DNA of 64,000 bases from Onychomys torridus (Eukaryota > Chordata > Mammalia > Rodentia > Cricetidae), in the NCBI RefSeq assembly GCF_903995425.1, contig NC_050460.1:19285105-19349104 (forward strand), given 5' to 3'. Below the pieces are notes generated by a model that saw only the letters and a list, made by a program, of their open reading frames with translations, had not been told where the DNA came from and did no database searches. This document shows positions 62,963 to 64,000 of the stretch, piece by piece. How positions within the stretch are numbered: the first letter of the stretch is position 1; each line of letters begins with the position of its first letter. Made by a program: the position numbers and the translations under genes.

Positions 62963-63432
62963 GTTGGAGGTTTTTGTTCTTTTTGCTCTTTTGGGGGGCC
63001 TGCCACTCAGCTCCCAAATAAATTTACACACAAAGGCTTATTATTAATTATGAAAGCCCGGCCTTAGCTTGGCTTAGTTTCTAGCCACCTTTTCTTAACT
63101 TATCCCGACTACCTTTTGCCTCTGGGCTTTTCCTTTCTATTCCTGTATATCTTTTTTTATTTCTTAATCCATGGCTGGCTGTGTAGCTGGGTGGCTGGCC
63201 CCTGGAGTCCCCTTCCTTCTCTGGCTGCTAGACCTAGCCCTTCTCCCAGATTTCTCCCTCTATAAATTCTCTCTGCCTGCCAGCTCTGCCTATCCTTTAT
63301 CCTGACTTGCTATTGGCCAGTTCTTTATTAGACCACCAGGTGTTTTAGACAGCCACAGCAACACATCTTCACAGAGTTAAACAAATGCAATATAAACAAA
63401 AGTAACAGACCTTAAAATAATATTCTACTACA
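62963..63432 (-). mobile_element. LTR, minus strand, same family as 7650
   Basis: On the minus strand, TGTAGTAGAATATTATTTTA at 63432, CTAATAAAGAACTGGCC signal, ending near CCTCCAACA at about 62963. It is in the same orientation as SDHAF4, so its polyadenylation signal could act on the SDHAF4 transcript. Confidence 0.82.
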
Positions 63433-64000
63433 GGCCTGCTGCTCTCTTGCAGTGTAAGAATTCAAACAAAGTTTTGTTGCTACTTTGCAATCTGTGTGGG
63501 CTTTAATTTCAATTCCTTGGATAAGGAAGCAGTTGGCTTGCCCCAACCCTGACAGGAAAATCAATAAAACAGCATCCTTTAGGAACTTACATCTTGTGCT
63601 AGGGCATGGAGAAAACAAACCAGAAGGTGCAGCACTCTATGCTAGTGTTTCTAGTACTGCTCTAGTATCCATAAGGAGATGGAAAATGTATCATACACAG
63701 GTAAAAGATACCACCTCACATTTCTGTATGGAATGATCTTGAAATATGAGTAGTTGGGGGAAGAAAAGCAATGATTGTAAACTGCATCCAACCATTTCCC
63801 TGGGAAAATGGGTTCATTGATGTTCCTTTGCTCTATACTTTATACATGGGTCATGTGTGTCTATACATAATTTCTGGTATAAACATAACTGTTTGAAAAC
63901 AGCAGAATGCTGGATAAACACTAAAGTTATCACCTAAGTGTTTGGAGGAAGCCTTTCATCTTCTATACTATTTATTGTATAGATCATTTAAGATTGGAAC

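Larger units (their letters stand above)
61971..64000 (-). other. SDHAF4: SDHAF4 intron 1, 3' part
   Basis: Runs off the window. No CpG-rich first exon or promoter is seen up to 64000. It holds a B1 and an LTR. 62185-62962 and 63433-64000 have no other feature I can support, apart from an AC/CAAA-rich tract at about 62722-62748. Confidence 0.88.

Overview
The window is mammalian nuclear DNA, and almost certainly a cricetid rodent (vole, hamster or deer-mouse relatives). The evidence is dozens of B1, B2/B3, B4 and ID SINEs, a LINE-1 3' end of the type I associate with cricetids, rodent URR1-like hAT transposons, many solo LTRs and long CA/TG, GA and tetranucleotide arrays. I cannot fix the genus. 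There are no bacterial-type genes, CRISPR arrays or tRNA genes, and most open frames are chance products of repeats.

The one host gene I recognise is SDHAF4 (succinate dehydrogenase assembly factor 4) on the minus strand. Exon 2 is at 61821-61970 and the terminal coding exon at 54338-54447. The 7.4-kb intron between them has a GTGAGT donor and a clean polypyrimidine-AG acceptor, and the two exons join in frame. Exon 1 lies beyond 64 kb. From known mammalian gene order (FAM135A - SDHAF4 - SMAP1), bases 1-54 kb should be the intergenic stretch on the SMAP1 side.

Layout: 1-7.6 kb holds SINEs, a LINE-1 3' tail, old LINE-1 and a URR1-like element. 7.65-10.7 kb is a non-coding LTR element with an LTR nested inside it and a B1 nested inside that LTR. 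10.8-11.7 kb is a LINE-1 3' end. 12.5-13.35 kb is an LTR-like unit with an internal duplication. 15.7-16.3 kb is an old LINE-2-like stretch. 17-24.4 kb is dense in SINEs and LTRs.

24.5-30.4 kb is a degraded class II endogenous retrovirus (minus strand) with paired LTRs and traces of reverse transcriptase, integrase and transmembrane envelope. It is interrupted by a GNG10 processed pseudogene and a solo LTR. 31.9-33.3 kb is an unidentified processed pseudogene split by two repeats. 36.2-38.9 kb is a LINE-1 abutting a 1.43-kb LTR-like repeat that appears to be the parent of many shorter copies in the window. 39-54 kb is mostly SINEs, LTRs and nested repeats. 54-62 kb is SDHAF4 intron 2, with its own SINEs, LTR, MIR, Z-DNA-type array and tetranucleotide satellite. 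62-64 kb is intron 1.

I found no new biological system. The value of the window is its record of layered insertions, several dated relative to one another by target-site duplications (TSDs), and a SINE sitting against the SDHAF4 exon 2 acceptor. Family names are given only where I recognise the sequence. Many LTR and repeat families are described by their ends instead.
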